From Silurus meridionalis (taxonomy: Eukaryota > Chordata > Actinopteri > Siluriformes > Siluridae), in assembly GCF_014805685.1 (NCBI RefSeq), contig NC_060886.1:11608608-11672607 (forward strand): 64,000 bases of DNA. The letters are read 5' to 3'. This document shows, one piece after another, positions 24,250 to 34,469 of this stretch (its first letter is position 1; every line of letters starts with the position of its first letter). The notes beneath the pieces were generated by a model. It had not been told where the DNA came from. It saw only the letters and a list, made by a program, of their open reading frames with translations, and made no database searches. The translations under genes were made by a program, and so were the position numbers.

Positions 24250-25790
24250 ATTTTTGATACTGACATCTGTTTAGATGTATTTTTGATCCTCACACATGCT
24301 CTCTGTCAATCCCTTGAGGGCTGGAAGCAGAGCTGCTGTTCTGTCATATCAACTCTTTTGCTGCGACTAAAGATGTTGCAGAGCTTATTCAAGTAGCTGT
24401 TTAGGTGTGTAAGGTCACAAAACAGCTCTGCTTGATGGTAAGGTGAAAAGTAAGACTCTGCCCAACAGGATTTGGGCTGAAGAGTATGTGAGCCCAGTGG
24501 GGAGTATGTGAGCCTAGCAATAGGAGTGTTGCAAAGAGTCAATAAGGCTAGGTGAGGGTCAGTGTGAAACTGCGAAACCGCTCGGTTTGGCTGACAGCTG
24601 TTAGAACTTCTGGATATTTAGAGAAATAGTCGTCTATTAGAAAAATGTTTGTCCTTGAAAGTAATTAATGTCATCAGCTATCTTCTGTCATGGTCCCTCT
24701 GAAACTGGATGGTAGATCAGTGTCTCCTAATTTTCGGAAGACTCTGTTGACAGGAAATACAGGCCTCCACTTTGCAATGTATAACTTCAGTGAGTCCTAG
24801 CCAGTAGAAACATGATTGGGTGTGTGCTAAAAAGCACTGTATACACTGGTGTGCCACATGAAGTCACATGCCACAAGGATCTGATTGTTTGTTTTGTTGG
24901 ATCATGTGCTTTATGTTACCACAGAGTGATTATCTATTCACTGTGTAGATCACTATTGTAGATGCCCTGGACAGCATGTCTGTGATTAGCATTTGGTTAC
25001 ATGAGTAAAAACAATGTAAATGTTATACCTTGTAACTGGAGCAGCATTTTTTGAAGACATGCTGGCATTGCTCCAATGTGTTTGGAGAATATATAATGAT
25101 CCAACTAGACTCTGATGGGAACACTATAAAGGCACTGGTGACATTTCTTCAAAGCAAACACTATAGCTAGCAGTTCTTTTCTATCTGAGCATAATTCTGC
25201 CTTAGTGGTGCAATGAGGGTAGCTTTGTTGGGTACAGTATGTATTGCGATAGGTAGAGGGTAATACCTAGCAGACTTTAAGGTGCTTTTCTGTCAGTAGG
25301 AGGGGGAAGCTGCACTATTACTAATATCTTTGATTCATTAGATTCACTCCATCTGATGTAATGACACAGCATGGGTCACCTTGTTGATTATGTATTGCGG
25401 CCACCATGAAGACACCTTCACTGTACCCAAGCACCGAAAGACTTCACTCACTGACTTGATGCCAAAAAAGCATATGATGAAAGCGATACCTGCCCCATGG
25501 CATGTTGAAAGCGCACAGGTATGCTGACTCCTCATCCAGTTTATTCTGCAAATAGACATCCTTCTCATCCAGGATACTAAACAGCTATTTTGCCAGCTAA
25601 TTTACATTATTTGTCCTCCAGGGTGGGTATGTGGTAGTGTATGGTCCTGTAAACACTGATGCATGGCATCTAAGGAGCTCAGATTTTGTGGTGGATATTG
25701 AAGTTACTGTATGAGTGTCCGGCAGTGCTGTATCTGATGCTGTAGTCACAAAGAACATCATGTTCATTGTTTTTTTTTCTAGCCTGCACA
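24250..25790 (-). pseudogene. Ty3/gypsy (mag-like) pol remnant
   Basis: Minus-strand pieces in different frames. RT: KDVYLQNKLDEESAYLCAF and GRYRFHHMLFGIKSVSEVF (25.34-25.57 kb). RNase H: TTKAELCSDRKELLAIVFAL (about 25.15-25.2 kb), with the ELLAIVFA helix typical of gypsy. Lower coordinates hold weak integrase traces (ARLTYSPLGSH, 24.4-24.5 kb). The catalytic YxDD block is not seen and stops are frequent. The mag-like label is a resemblance, not a tested placement. Confidence 0.6.
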
Positions 25791-25889
25791 TGTATCTTAA
25801 TTACACCTTCTAGTTTGATGCAGGTGCCTTCATATGATGCAAGGACTGTGTTTGTTTGTTTTTAGATGTTTACAGGGATCTGAAGCCGT

Positions 25890-26300
25890 TCAGTGATTTT
25901 GTTTTTGAATGACTGTCTGTGAATAGTCTGTGATTTTGTCAGCATACTGTAGTTTTACTGAACCACTGTAGCAATAAACCACTGTACCAATGAACAGCAT
26001 GTCTACTTCAGATAGCTCAGTGTCAGGTCCAAGAGCGGGTCTCGAACCCAGGTCCCAGACATCTGCTGCCCAGTCCAGCGCCTTGCCTGTGAGGTGGAAG
26101 ATTAAAACGGCTATTCTCCTCCACTCAGTCTGATATTCCTCTAATTGGGGTATTGCATTGGCAGAGGAACAGGTTGCAGTTGTCCGGATTCCCTGAAAAA
26201 ATATGGAGTCCTGAAAGCAGCAGGCTTGAGCTAGAGTGATAAAGGATTTGTCTCTGATAATCAATGGTCCCCACTGGGTTCACAGTTGGTTGGTTCAATT
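25890..26300 (-). pseudogene. LTR retrotransposon gag fragment next to an LTR
   Basis: The minus-strand frame carries EEYQTEWRRIAVLIFHLTGK and ALDWAADVWDLGS, a block typical of Ty3 chromovirus gag (cf. LTGKALEWA in many fish copies). It starts about 40 nt inside the 26301 LTR boundary, so it belongs to the internal region following that LTR. Confidence 0.6.
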
Positions 26301-27099
26301 TGTCAGGTCTGAGAGTAGGTCTCTAGAGCATGTAGCAGATTCTCTATCAGTCTGCCATGGGGAGGTGTTGGAACCCAACTGCAGAGACACACTCAAGATG
26401 AAAACTCGATAAAAATAGTCCAACAAACAAGCTTGAGAAGGAGAACCAGAATGAACATAGGCAGAGTGGGTTGTCAGTACAAAATAATGAAATAAGACTA
26501 ATTTAAATTTAAGTAATTTCAAAATAGAACAAAGAAACTTGGAAAACAGGAGGTACCAGGAGACTCGAGAAAACCGGAGACTTGGGAAAACTTGGGAGAC
26601 AGGAAAGGTCAGGAGACTTGGGAAGACAGGAAAAGACAGATGACTTGGGAGGACAGAAGACTCAGAAAGCCAGGAGATGCCAGGAGACTTGGGAAGACTG
26701 GAGGATAGGGAAAACTGGAGCAAAAGGACACTCATAGAAATCAAACAACCATAAATAGAAAGACACTAAAACAGAACAACAAACCAGATTCAAATACATA
26801 TATAAAGAGAGACAAATACCAAGACCAATATAATGAACCAACAAGGACAAATATACCACGACAAAAATAATGATGAATATAATGAACCAACAAGGACAAA
26901 TACCATGACAAAAATAATGACAAATATAATGAACCAACAAGGACAAAGGAGAAAGGGGTAACTTAAATACTCAACAATAACAAGGAGCAGGTGGGAGACA
27001 TTAAACAGTTAGGGGCTAGAAAATAGGGGATAAAGGCCCAGTGGTGGCATCTGGTGGTCAAAGCAAAAACAAACAAACCAAAAATGTTCAGACCCTGAC
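26301..27099 (-). mobile_element. LTR (copy 1) of a Ty3-like element
   Basis: It begins TGTCAGGTCTGAGAGTAGG and ends CAAAAATGTTCAGACCCTGA on the plus strand; a purine tract on the minus strand (ACAGGGGGGTCCA) lies just outside the upper end, as expected before a 3' LTR. It contains degenerate repeats of GGAGACTTGGGAAGAC (26540-26710) and three ~55-bp repeats with ATAATGAACCAACAAGGACA (26830-26945). Its ends match copy 2 at 27885-28090. Confidence 0.7.
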
Positions 27100-27230
27100 T
27101 GGACCCCCCTGTAATGCACGGCTCCTGATGCACACAATCCCTTCCCACCTTAGACAGGTGGGCCAGGGCACTCTGAGGAAGGCTCCCATCTATCTTTGAA
27201 GGTCAGAGGCTGGGCAACTACCTTTCTGGG

Positions 27231-27720
27231 GCTCGGTAAAACTCTGGAGCATAGCAGCGCCCTCTCTGGCACCCTCTGCATTGCTCGGGAATGAAGAAAC
27301 CACCTTTTCGGTGCTCAGGAGCAGAGCAGGGCCCTCTCTGTCTCCCTCTGCAAAGCTCCAGAATGAAGAAACCACCTTTTCGGGTGCTCAGGAGCAGAGC
27401 AGGGCCCTCTCTGGTACCCTCTGCGAAGCTCGGGAATGAAGAAACCACCTTTTCAGTGCTCGGGAGCAAAGCGGCGCCCTCTCTGGCACCCTCTGCGAAG
27501 CTCGGGAATGAAGAAACCACCTTTTCAGTGCTCAGAAATGAAGCGGCTCCCTCTCTGCTGCCTTCTGCAAAGCTCGGGAACAAAGAATCCACCTTTTAGG
27601 TGCTTGGGAGCGGAGCAGCGCCCTCTCAGGCACCTTCTGCAAAGCTCGGGAACAAATAAACCAGCTTTTCAGTGCTCAGGAGTGGAGAAACGTCTTCTGT
27701 GGTGCTTGGGAGCATTGCAA
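27231..27720. repeat. 72-bp tandem repeat array, open on both strands
   Basis: Units starting at GCTCGGGAATGAAGAAACCA-like sequence recur at 27283, 27355, 27428, 27500, 27572 and 27644, with a partial unit from 27231; spacing is 72 bp with one 73. As 72 is 24 codons, repeat peptides stay open on both strands: minus strand SFPSFAEGAREGAALLPSTE, plus strand FRCSGAEQGPLCLPLQSS. It lies in the internal region between two LTR copies. I find no known protein here and do not call it a gene. Confidence 0.85.
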
Positions 27721-27884
27721 CTATTCCCGTGGATCTTGGAAACTGAGCAGCACCCCGTGAGGAACAAATGCTTGGCAACACCCCCAGTGGGGCTCGGAGA
27801 CTGGGCAGTGCCCACAGTGAGGAACAAAGGCTCGGTGATGACCCCAGTGGGGTTGGAGAGTTGAAGAGTTTGGTTGGTTCATTC

Positions 27885-28090
27885 TGTCAGGTCTGAGAGT
27901 GGGTCTCAAAGCCAGGTCAATAGAGTGGGTAGTAGACACTCTAGCAGTCTGCCACGGGAGGCATTGAAACCCAACTGCAGAGACATACTCGAGATGTGCA
28001 ATGGCATAATAAGGGAGTAGGGGACAAGGGCCCAGTGGTGGCATCTGGTGGCCAAAGCAAAAACAAACAACCCAAAAATGTCCAGACACT
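27885..28090 (-). mobile_element. LTR (copy 2), internally deleted
   Basis: It starts TGTCAGGTCTGAGAGTGGG and ends AAATGTCCAGACACTGA, matching both ends of copy 1 (for example GGCCCAGTGGTGGCATCTGG) but lacking about 600 bp of its middle. The adjacent TTGGTTGGTTCATTCTG also matches TTGGTTGGTTCAATTTG beside copy 1, so both LTRs are followed by the same leader sequence on the minus strand. Confidence 0.7.
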
Positions 28091-28527
28091 GAGCTGGTTA
28101 TTTTTTGCTAAAATCTTTTACATTTTATATTAAAGGCAGGGCACTGTCTTTGAAGACACTGTCTTGCCACAATTTTTGCAAGCCGCAAGGATTTTTACGG
28201 ATCTTTCGTTTTTTACATTGTGGATCCCTGTATACAATCTTGAGTGAGTTATAAACATTCAGCACCTCTTCTCCTATGCAATGCACCAGAAGAGTCAGTA
28301 CGGTAGAAATGAAACCTTTGTTCTTATTTAAAGATAATGGCGGAGGTGAATGATGCATTTCCATTTTGTCTGTTGTACCGTTCCAGGCTCGTTCTGATCA
28401 TCTGGTGGTGAAGTCTTGTCACTATTTGGTCACACAGTAGTGATCTTCAGTCACCCCTTATGGAGTGCAGTGTTAATAACTGGTTTGGGAGAGTGGTGTT
28501 AATAGCTCCACTTCTGATACCATTTTG

Positions 28528-29470
28528 TGTCAGGAATGGGGACACGAACACTAGTAGTGGGCCACGGGAGGAGAGCTTGGTTGAGGGAAGGACCCAATTG
28601 CAGAGACGAGATCAGAGACAGAGGGGTTCCAGACAGGATTTTTATTGGGGAAAAAAGAGAGAAAAGGCAGCATCAAAAACTCAGGTGGATGGCAAACACA
28701 AACAGAGAAACAACAAAAGAAAAAGAAAGCTTGTTCATCAGAAAATCAAATCTAAAAATAACTGGGAAAGCCTCAGTTAAAAATCACCCCAAAAACCCTG
28801 GTAAATAATAAACTAGAGACTTGAGAAATAACAGGCTTTAAGGAATAACTCTTACCCTTCAGGAGATTGCCTGGCTTAAGCATAAACTGAAAGAACTAGA
28901 CAAGCAAATGACTGAAAGAATGTAAGGGATAAAAGAATCTAGGAAAATAACTTACAGTCGTGATCCTGGAGCTCCGAGAGGAGGAACAGGACTCGAGGAA
29001 AGCCACGAGAGAAAAAAGCCTTGGGAGAAGGAACTCCGGAACGCGAGCAGGGGTGGGAAACTTGGGACGAATCGCGAACTGGGTAAAGCCTCTGGAAAAA
29101 ACTCCGGGACACGAGCAGGAACAGAAAACTCGAAAAGGCTCTGGAAAAAACTCCAGGACACAAGCAGGCAAGTGAAATTGAGAAGACTTGATGAATCGTG
29201 AACTGTGGAAAGCCACGGGAAATAACTACAGAGTGAAACTTGAGAAGAGTGAGAACTTGTGAAACCGCGTGTCGGGAAACGGAGAGAAACCTTCACTAGG
29301 GAAAAAGGGAATTTGTGAAGGCTCTAATGGCATAAAAGGGGGAGAAACCTAGTGTACAGGAACGCAAGCTATATGGTTAGGTAAACTAAACACCAAACAA
29401 GAAAATGAAAATGAACAAAAAGGTGAGACACCAGGGGCAAACAAGGGTAGGGTCCAACAGGACCCTAACA
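28528..29470 (-). mobile_element. solo LTR with target-site duplication ATTTTG
   Basis: A 943-bp segment from TGTCAGGAATGGG to GACCCTAACA (minus strand TGTTAGGGTC...CCTGACA) flanked by ATTTTG on both sides (28522-28527 and 29471-29476). An AATAAA on the minus strand (complement of TTTTTATTGG near 28640) fits an LTR polyadenylation signal. There is no internal region, so it is most simply a solo LTR left by recombination. The region 28900-29200 has degenerate GGACACGAGCAGG-type repeats. Confidence 0.82.
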
Positions 29471-29479
29471 ATTTTGTAT

Positions 29480-30094
29480 CTTTTGTTAAACTCTTTGATA
29501 ACAAGAGCACATGTGCACAGGAGTTTTCACATAGAGCTTTACTTTTACTCATCATTTGCACTCAGCACACACAGTAAAGGGACTCATGCAGTTCATTTTG
29601 CATAGCATACCCAGTAAACAAACTGTATGGGGATGACCTAGGTTAAACCATTTACTGCATATAATATAGGTAATATCATGTGGGCTCTCTAATACCTCCT
29701 CCATTTTCCAGTGTCTTGTTGAAGATTATGTTCTTTTCGAATGTTATTATATATATTGTTGATGTGATTTTTGCATGTAATCGAAACACTTAATTGACAA
29801 ACCCACACAGTATACCTGATGCAAATGCAATGCATTTTTGGCTTGGAATCCTCAGTGTGCAACTCAACTAGTAAAAATAATTTAGAATCTTTACTATTCA
29901 ATGATAAAACATTTTAAAGTGCAAAAAATGAAGAGGCTACAGCATTTGGATTGAACTAAGTTACATGTTTTTACAAAGCTTTAATACATTTTATAACTTT
30001 TCACTAAGCTACTTAGTGCAGTAACAAATATTCCTAATTTTAAAATACAGTAAAATGACTGCCAAAATGACTGTTCATTTAGAGTAAAACTTAC
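29480..30094. other. NXPE-A intron 3, proximal part
   Basis: AT-rich intron DNA without a recognisable gene. 29588-29660 resembles 23780-23870 (possible paired LTR remnants). Confidence 0.45.
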
Positions 30095-30165
30095 CTTTTT
30101 TTGCAGGTAATACAGTAACATTGCCCAGCATTGATGCAGGTATAGAAACTTTGATATTTACCTTG
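30095..30165 (-). pseudogene. nxpe3-like: NXPE-A exon 3
   Basis: A 71-nt exon between acceptor TTTTCTTTCAG and donor GTAAGTTT, encoding KVNIKVSIPASMLGNVTVLP. Length and phase are the same as NXPE-B exon 3. Confidence 0.85.
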
Positions 30166-30224
30166 CTGAAAGAAAATGTTTGGAAAATGTTTATTAATAT
30201 TCATCTTTCATTAAAGATTTTAAT

Positions 30225-31590
30225 CATACCAATACATTTGTTGCACGAGTTTACATCTTAATTTCTGCCTGGCCAATCGGTACAAATCCTTTTCTCCTTC
30301 CTTAGTGTTTAACTTCTCATACAGCTCATCGTATGCCTTTTTCCTATTTCCAGATGTTACACCAAGTACTTTTCTAGCTGCCTCCCTCAACACTCCTGCA
30401 GTAGTTTCCCAATCATTCAGCACCTCTTCACTACCACTGAGCCCCTGTCTGACCTCTTTCTTGAACCTCACACTCCACTCTTCCTCCTTCAGTTTCCACC
30501 ATCTTATTCTTCTTTCAGTCCTCACTCTCCTCCTCTTCTTCTTCGCCTCAAAACCATCCTACAGACCACCATCCGATGCTGTCTAGCTACACTGTCCCCT
30601 GCCAACACCTTACAGTCTCCAGTCTCCTTCAGGTTGCATCTCCTACATAGAACATAATCCACCTGTGTGCACCTTCCTCCACTCTTATAGATCACCCTAT
30701 GATCCTCCTTCTTCTTAAAATATGTATTCACCACTGCCATTTCCATCCTTTTAGCAAAATCTACCACCATCTGCCCTTCCACATTCCTCTCCTTAAGGCC
30801 ATACCTACCCATGACCTCCTCATCACCTCTGTTCCCTTCACCTACATGTCCATTAAAGTCTGCCCCAATCACCAATCGTTCATTTCTAGGTACACCATCT
30901 ACCACCTTATTTAATTCACTTCAGAATCTTTCCTTCTCCTCCATCTTACAGCCGACTTGTTGAGCATAGGCACTGATGACATTTATCATCATCCCTTCAA
31001 CTTCCAGCTTCACGTTCATCATCCTATCAGAAACTCTCTTCACCTCCACTACACTCTTACTGTACTCTTCCTTCAGAATCACCCCTACACTTTCCATCCA
31101 CACCATAATAGAACAATTTAAACCCACCTCCAATGTTCCTGGTCTTACTCCCTTTCCACTTGGTCTCCTGAACACACAGAATATCTACCTTTCTCCTCTC
31201 CATCATATCAGCTACCTCTCTCCCTTTACCAGTCATAGTGCCAACATTTAAAGTACCAACCCTAACCTCTACTCTCCTACACTTCTCCTTTCCCTGCCGT
31301 CTCTGTAGACGTCTTCCTCCTCTCCTTCTCCTCCTTTGGCCAACAGTAGCCCAATTTCCACCGGTACCCTGTTGGCTAACGATACCTGTGGCGGTTGTTG
31401 GTAACCCGGACCTCGACCGATCTAGTATGAAATTTTTAATCGTGACCCGCATATTTGATTTGGCACATGTTTTACGCTGGATGCCCTTCCTAATGTAACC
31501 CTACCCATTTACATTTACCCATTTATGCTTGGGACCGGCACTAAGAGTGCACTGGCTTGTGCCTCCCTAATGGCTGGGTTATTGAGTAGA
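30225..31590 (-). mobile_element. RTE-like LINE, 5' part with endonuclease
   Basis: Minus-strand 5' portion of the same RTE-like family as at 13-16 kb. It shows the leader peptide-like KEKCRRVEVRVGTLNVGTMT, then MERRKVDILCVQETKWKGS, SVGVILKEEYSKSVVEVKRV, ERLVIGADFNGHVGEGNRGD (catalytic GADFNGH), QVDYVLCRRCNLKET and ARKVLGVTSGNRKKAYDELY. Several frame breaks occur (near 31060, 30910 and 30520). The RT half is absent: the element stops at about 30230, just beside NXPE-A exon 3. It lies in NXPE-A intron 2. Confidence 0.85.
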
Positions 31591-32345
31591 CTACTTATAG
31601 ACTATTATTATTAAGTTTACGGTTATATACTCGGACTAAGATTTGGACTGGCGAATTTGTGGACTGGGAGCGTGTGTAGTTGGCCAAGTAACATAATGAA
31701 TGATTAATTGTCAATACGGAATGCTTAGAATAATCTATTAAAATTAGAGAATAAATACAATCAATAAAGTGATCAGTTTTAATTTTATATATTGAAGTAA
31801 TAATGTTTTATTATAAATTGGAGTCAGATTAGAGGGTAAAAATTGGATTCATGAAACAAATTGCAATAAATTTTAATATAACATTTAAGCCCGTGAAAGA
31901 CTAACACGCCATATACATTCACTTACACCAGTGGATTCCATCATAGGGCCATTGGATGTACTGTACCTTACACTCTTAACCCTCAAATGCTTAGATATAT
32001 GTCACCCTGGATAAGTGTGTCTGCCAAATGCCTTAAAATATAAATTACATTTATTATTACTCAAACTTACTCCCATTTTGCCCTTTAATTCATTTGTGTG
32101 TTTAAACCCTTTGTGTTTTTCTGTTCTGGATGAAATATGTTCAGTGTCTGACTTTTTCTGGTTTGTGTATTTTAAATCTCGTGAATATTGTGAATTGTAG
32201 ATCTCCTGGCCCCTGCCCTTTTCCTTGTTTTTTTATGTCTGCATCTCAAATAAATAAATAAAACTGTAATTGCCTCTGTCTCACCTCATGATATGTTACA
32301 CTATCTACAAAGATCTGTACAAATGGAGTCCAGCTACATCCTCAC
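31591..32345. other. NXPE-A intron 2 remainder with a MITE core motif
   Basis: AT-rich DNA. 32006-32046 reads CTGGATAAGTGTGTCTGCCA AATGCCTTAAAATATAAATT, a motif seen in many dispersed fish repeats; no element ends were defined. Confidence 0.45.
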
Positions 32346-33115
32346 CTCTGAAAGAATTGTGCTTCATATTCAGTAATGAGGTTCTTTTTGTAGCCCCCAA
32401 TAGAATGATCTATTCGTGTCTCACAGCTTAGATTTTGGGGTTTGTAGCAGTACCAGGGTTCTCCAGTCTTAAGATCAGTGTAGTTGCAGAGTGGTTTCTC
32501 ATTCAGTGGCATACACAAGTTGCACACAGTGGCCTCTGAGATGTTACCAGAACGGAACATGCTTTTAAAAAACACTCTGTCAGGCTGCTCCTTCTGCAGC
32601 CTCTTAAGCACCTCCACTGCCTCACTTGGGTGCACCATGGTGATTTCCACATGCACCACACCAATCCACAACAGTGGGAAAAGCACTGTATAATTCCCAT
32701 TTTGGTGGTCATGCACCTTTCCTGCAACTCCAGCACCCAGTTCAGGTGAATGCAGCCGGGCTATCAGAAAATCTCCACCATGCTTCTTAGGCTGGTCCAG
32801 GAAGTTATGCATATGAACATTAACCACAAGCTGGTCACCTATGTGTTGCACTGGTGGACCCTGAATCACAAAGTAGCTTTTGGCAGGGTCACTGCTGAGC
32901 TCCACGGGCAGGCCGTTCACTAAGGGGCCTGGCCATGTGATAGAATTGAGTAGATCTCTCTCTTCTTTGACTTCCTCTGCAGTGGGTTCCTGGGCAAAAT
33001 GTTCACAGGTAGTGTGGTTTATGTTAAGCGGCAACGATTTTTCAGAATGCTTAAAGGCTGAGTGGATGGTGTTCTGTATTTTGTAGAAGGTAGACATTAG
33101 TTGAATATTCAAATT
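32346..33115 (-). pseudogene. nxpe3-like: NXPE-A exon 2 (neurexophilin-like region)
   Basis: A 770-nt uninterrupted exon, same length as in NXPE-B. Blocks: SITWPGPLVNGLPVELSSDP, GDFLIARLHSPELGAGVAGK, PLLWIGVVHVEITMVHPSEA, CNYTDLKTGEPWYCYKPQN and GGYKKNLITEYEAQFFQ. It carries possible N-glycosylation sites (NHT, NYT) and paired cysteines fitting a luminal or extracellular domain. The intact frame contrasts with the lesions in exons 4 and 5. Confidence 0.88.
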
Positions 33116-33340
33116 CTGCAAATGAAAAAAAATCAATCAAATCAGCACCCAGAAATCAGGAGAAATTCTTGAGGATTTCAGCTGTTTATTATTATATAAC
33201 TATTTATTATTTAATACAGAATCAGTTATGTGTTTTTATGTTGACTACTTTTTCAGAAAGCATGTACTGAGCATGAATTGGATTCAAAATGCAGACTGAA
33301 GGAGTTATAATTAATAATATAAAGCCATAGAAGAAAGATA

Positions 33341-33341
<1 letters not shown>

Positions 33342-33394
<53 letters not shown>
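33342..33394 (+). repeat. (TTA)n microsatellite
   Basis: About 18 TTA units in NXPE-A intron 1. Confidence 0.95.
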
Positions 33395-33398
<4 letters not shown>

Positions 33399-33532
33399 AT
33401 TTCTGTTGTTATGCATTTTATAACATTTTTTGTTCAGACAACTTAATAAAGCTATGACATACCAAAAAAAGGACATATGAGGCGATATCAAAAAGTTTTA
33501 AGACTAGCTCTGAACTAGCAAAAAAAAATCTG

Positions 33533-33536
<4 letters not shown>

Positions 33537-33591
<55 letters not shown>
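33537..33591 (+). repeat. (TA)n microsatellite
   Basis: A TA run directly left of the pogo-like MITE, which inserted at a TA. Confidence 0.95.
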
Positions 33592-33598
<7 letters not shown>

Positions 33599-33599
33599 A

Positions 33600-34451
33600 C
33601 AGTGGAACCCGGTTATGTCACCGGCCTAGGGGATGCCAAAAAGCGTCGAGATAACCAATGATCGAGATAAACGGAAACCAATATGGCGGCAATATACGTG
33701 CTTGAAATTTCTTTATGTACATGATGTACCTGTAATGCAGATAAGGAGGTTGAAGCCGAAGTAAACACAAACAAAGTTTATTGAGAATACTCAGGAGATA
33801 ATCCACCAATACTTGTAGCAAAGCAGTAATATCCAGTGGTGCGCTCCGGGAGCGCGGTCCACAAAGTTCTGTGAAAGCAGAGACAGTTAGTGTAGAGAAT
33901 CCACGGATCCGCGTTATGGAAAGCGCAGCGCTGGGCAGCAACGGATAAACGTGTTGCAGACGTGAACATGGAAAACGGCAGGATTGGGGTAATCCGGGGT
34001 GCGCTTTGAAATGAAAGCGCAGCTGTTGAGAGAATGCGGAGTCCGAGAAGAAGGGTACATAGCGGGATACGTATACGCGATTACACAGACCGACATGAAT
34101 AAACACATACGATCTTGCACAAACAATAACGGTCCGCAGGTGTGTGGAGGTGAGGGGCTTAAATAGGAGATGAGATGAGTGAGTGAATCAGAGTCAGGTG
34201 TGTGTGATCAGCATGACTGCGAGGAGCTCCGTGGGGACAGCACGCACAGGAGAACAAGCAGGGTGCTTCAGGGAATGCCGGGGTTTGACAGCCGCCGAAG
34301 GGGGAGATATTAGGGTCTGGCGACATAAAAGAATCGACATAACCGATTAGAAAATGCTAAGACAAAGCGAGAATTTGGCGGTTCCACTTCAAAAACGTTG
34401 ACTTAATAGGGTTGGCGAGTTAATCGAGGTTGAGATAAGTGGGTTCAACTG
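33600..34451. mobile_element. pogo/Tigger-like non-autonomous element
   Basis: The left end CAGTGGAACCCGGTTATGTC and the right end (reverse complement CAGTTGAACCCACTTATCTC) are imperfect inverted repeats flanked by TA. The CAGTNGAACC start is typical of pogo-like elements. No transposase is encoded. The middle (about 33750-34315) is unlike the ends: it holds a minus-strand AATAAA, several CGC-rich motifs and GTGTGTGATCAGCATGACTG, and may be a captured or nested LTR-type sequence. Confidence 0.7.
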
Positions 34452-34469
34452 TAAATACATACATACATA

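Noticed and set aside
27231..27720. CRISPR-like array
   Set aside because: Units are contiguous 72-bp tandem repeats without unique spacers, in a vertebrate LTR element.
30220..31500. Craniofacial development protein 2-like gene
   Set aside because: The similarity is to the APE endonuclease of an RTE-like LINE; frames are broken and the family recurs at least four times in the window.
32484..32693. Antisense open frame over NXPE-A exon 2 (and its counterpart at 54413-54622)
   Set aside because: Shadow of the NXPE reading frame; both copies are open only because the sense codons are conserved.
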